Source: Acidimicrobiaceae bacterium (GTDB lineage Bacteria; Actinomycetota; Acidimicrobiia; Acidimicrobiales; RAAP-2). From it: a stretch of 15,692 bases of DNA. The translations under genes were made by a program, and so were the position numbers. The DNA lies in assembly GCA_003135595.1 (NCBI GenBank), contig PLCI01000110.1, positions 1 to 15,692 of the forward strand. Direction: 5' to 3'. This document shows positions 15,101-15,692 of the stretch, in pieces; positions within the stretch are counted from its first letter, which is position 1, and every line of letters starts with the position of its first letter. Under the pieces are notes generated by a model, which was not told the origin of the DNA, did no database searches, and saw only the letters and a list, made by a program, of their open reading frames with translations.

Positions 15101-15460
15101 GTCAAGGCCTCTGCCACGGCGAAGCTCGGCTCGGGCACCGTCACGGTCGCGACCGTTGGCGGCAAGGCGATGTGCAAGCGGTGCCTGAAGGTCAACGCGG
15201 CGCCCAAGGTCAAGCGCGTCAGCCCCTCGGCACCCCACGGCCACACCACCGTCGTGCACGTGACGGGCTCGGGATTCAAGGTGGGGCTCAAGGTCACGAG
15301 CACGGTCTCGGCCGCGACGCTCGGTGCGCCCACCCACGTCCAGTCGGGCTCGTTCACGATCAGCGTCACCGTGCCGTCCGGCACGGCGCCGGGGGTCTAC
15401 GTGCTGACCGTCACTAACCCGGACTTCGGCGTGGGGACGGGCAAGATCATCGTCTCTTGA
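12173..15460 (+). CDS. Large secreted surface protein: beta-solenoid repeats, PKD-like and two IPT/TIG domains
   Basis: A 1095-residue exported protein. Signal peptide: basic start, hydrophobic core at residues 10-27, cleavage probably after ASA at 34. Residues 41-70 carry the WATPGDWSPSGVPGPGDDV pattern common at the head of beta-helix proteins. Four long repeats follow (periods 178, 176 and 180 residues). Each has GDTAHGN (residues 103, 281, 457, 637) and a NQGSGG-x-RYLR block 48-51 residues later (153, 329, 508, 685). A solenoid cap runs to about 820, then a PKD-like domain (826-918, with SINWGDH) and two IPT/TIG domains (920-1008 and 1009-1095). CKRC (1001-1004) could form a disulfide. 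No LPXTG, C-terminal helix or S-layer domain is seen, so retention at the surface is unexplained. ATG 12173 has GGAGG seven bases upstream. An adhesin or matrix role is inference. Confidence 0.82.
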   Translation: MATSRRLSRMVAVGLTGALVGFGTIAAFPQAASAVGCSKSWAAAVSGLWATPGDWSPSGVPGPGDDVCITVAGTYAVTLNSAVNVNSLTLGGASGTQSLSVAGDTAHGNASLNLGAASTVGANGVFHLTSSDSSAYAMLAGGSIENSGAILVDQGSGGIRYLRSVIINDPGANVLISAADTRDDNASLISNNGTLTVMASGSIAVSGAAVTNGIGARLSNSGVYYQNGGTFTQSGGTISGNAPTLQGVAVADSAGTGALSLVGANSLSGTVPAGQTVTVLGDTAHGNASATLSGTVTNDGSFTLDSTDAGAFALISGGTLDNFSSVNANQGSGGTRYLRSDLINEPAGSITLASGDVRADSSTAISNSGTFTIAAGGIVTAGATTFTNAAGGSFANSGTYHQSNGTFAQSGATLTGTPPELEGVAVTDSAGTGALDLVGSNSLFGTIPAGQTVTVLGDTAHGNAGTTLNGTVTNDGTLTLDSTDGGSYSLIAGAASPLLDNHGTMNLNQGSGGVRYVRVPLTNEAGGTVVVDSNDVRIDQATAVTNDGALVVHPGGAAALSGVPLTDNAGSTVANAGALTDTAGVLTQSGGSLTANPVVLFNSALVDSGGTGALELVGTGNTLSGTIPSGQTVTVLGDTAHGNAGATLSGTVTNDGTLTLASTDAGAYALTAGGSLDNFSTVNVNQGAGGPRYLRTPIANETTGTVTIGAASTTSDFGDTFTNSGLVQVVDGGHLTMTGTFTNAASGTLGGTVNGSSGSSGYSGGTFALGGTLQVLTVGAPGLGNIYSIVSGATVGGSFSAFSYPNADYTVAITPSAVNVTVVPPFTLSTPNFTAQRDMPFTTKVATVTDLPPAASYTASINWGDHLTSSGTFTPNGTGGTFAGSHNYLATGVFSVVTTVHASDGTTISKTSHVKVTLPPAPKVKSVSPKAIGRNSTVTLTITGSNFTAHAAPSFSASGITVTSTTRVSATTLVVKVKASATAKLGSGTVTVATVGGKAMCKRCLKVNAAPKVKRVSPSAPHGHTTVVHVTGSGFKVGLKVTSTVSAATLGAPTHVQSGSFTISVTVPSGTAPGVYVLTVTNPDFGVGTGKIIVS
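12479..14230 (+). repeat. Four-copy intragenic repeat, period 528-540 bp
   Basis: The codons for GDTAHGN start at 12479, 13013, 13541 and 14081, giving spacings of 534, 528 and 540 bp. Copies three and four are nearly identical at DNA level over about 105 bases (13521-13625 against 14061-14165, about eight mismatches), with third-position differences largely absent. This points to recent duplication or gene conversion. Confidence 0.8.
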
Positions 15461-15515
15461 TTGTGACGCGAAGGTTCCAGGAGTCCTTGCGGCGCTGTCG
15501 CATCGAGCCGCCCAT
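15447..15515 (-). pseudogene. Remnant of a tyrosine recombinase/phage-type integrase N-terminus
   Basis: A 22-codon frame (MGGSMRQRRKDSWNLRVTIK, then RR and stop) with a good ribosome site, GGAGG five bases before ATG 15515. Actinobacterial integrases commonly open with a GS-(I/V)-R-x-R-x-x-x-S-W-x-L-R-V stretch, the start of the N-terminal DNA-binding arm, which this matches closely. The normal continuation of about 350 residues with the catalytic Arg and Tyr is absent. Instead the frame stops inside the 3' end of the surface-protein gene (overlap 15447-15460, antisense). Read as a truncated gene left at a recombination junction; a genuine small peptide is the alternative. The identification rests on a short stretch. 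Confidence 0.45.
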
Positions 15516-15569
15516 CACGCCCTCCACGCGCAGCGGTCGGGGCACGCCCTCCACGCGCAACGGTCGGGG
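15516..15569. repeat. 27-bp tandem direct repeat, two copies
   Basis: Copies at 15516-15542 and 15543-15569 differ at one base. On the minus strand each copy contains GGAGGGCGTG, so the ribosome site of the integrase-like remnant is duplicated. In frame it would encode PRPLRVEGV twice. Confidence 0.9.
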
Positions 15570-15692
15570 CCGGATGTCGATTTGATGAGCAACTTGCGGG
15601 CAGCGCGTGCACGATGGTGTCGACCACATCGCGTTCACGGTGCTGATCAGGTGTCATTCTGCACCCCCAACGGTGTCCAGTCTCAAGACATA
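15570..15692. other. Right-edge region without an assignable gene
   Basis: No gene can be supported. Open minus-strand frames continue from the repeat to about 15638-15657 without recognisable homology. GGTGTC occurs twice, 20 bases apart (15652 and 15672), near the edge. Confidence 0.4.

Noticed and set aside
12656..15337. An 893-codon minus-strand frame opposite the surface-protein gene
   Set aside because: It is rich in Arg, Asp and Gly with no domain, mirrors the codon bias of the sense gene, and the sense frame has a signal peptide, repeats and known domains.
15640..15692. Insertion-sequence end at the right edge
   Set aside because: GGTGTC copies and a TGTCTTGAGACTGG-like end on the minus strand are suggestive, but no transposase, partner inverted repeat or target duplication is in view.
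1..15692. CRISPR array, toxin-antitoxin pair or phage-defence genes
   Set aside because: No short regularly spaced repeats and no gene with such a family signature was seen on either strand.

Overview
The window is GC-rich (about 70%) chromosomal DNA. The likely source is an actinobacterium, plausibly of the Acidimicrobiia type. This rests on the codon bias, frequent GTG starts, promoters with a TAnnnT -10 box but no clear -35 box, likely leaderless starts, DUF664 and Cfp30B-like families, and secreted Cys-paired propeller repeats. The assignment is inferred from composition and families, not from a marker gene.

Left part (1-3444): a 5' fragment of a 1-pyrroline-5-carboxylate dehydrogenase gene (pruA type, minus strand) runs off the left edge. 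It is divergent from an overlapping pair of membrane PH-domain genes (ydbS/ydbT-like). This pair converges on tRNA-Asp(GTC) and tRNA-Phe(GAA), which lie in tandem on the minus strand.

Middle (3445-10330): a run of small one- and two-gene units. They encode a two-domain VOC (glyoxalase-fold) protein, an SRPBCC/AHSA1 protein on the opposite strand, a DUF664 DinB-like protein, and a LysR regulator divergent from an MFS exporter plus a proline-iminopeptidase-type hydrolase. A small membrane protein and a metallo-beta-lactamase-fold hydrolase follow. The LysR/MFS/hydrolase block looks like a self-contained inducible efflux unit, with an inverted-repeat operator between lysR and the exporter.

Right part (10331-15692): two secreted beta-repeat proteins. 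The first (382-383 aa) has seven Cys-paired repeats and looks like a closed seven-bladed propeller. The second (1095 aa) has a signal peptide, four beta-solenoid repeats of 176-180 aa, a PKD-like domain and two IPT/TIG domains. A structured 438-bp leader lies between them. Downstream, on the opposite strand, a 22-codon piece resembling the N-terminus of a tyrosine recombinase ends inside the surface-protein gene. It is preceded by a 27-bp tandem repeat that duplicates its ribosome binding site, which suggests an old integration or deletion junction.

No CRISPR array, complete insertion sequence, prophage or recognisable defence system was found. The most unusual content is the pair of repeat proteins with the recombinase remnant beside them, and the repeated geometry of a -10 box exactly six bases before unled start codons.
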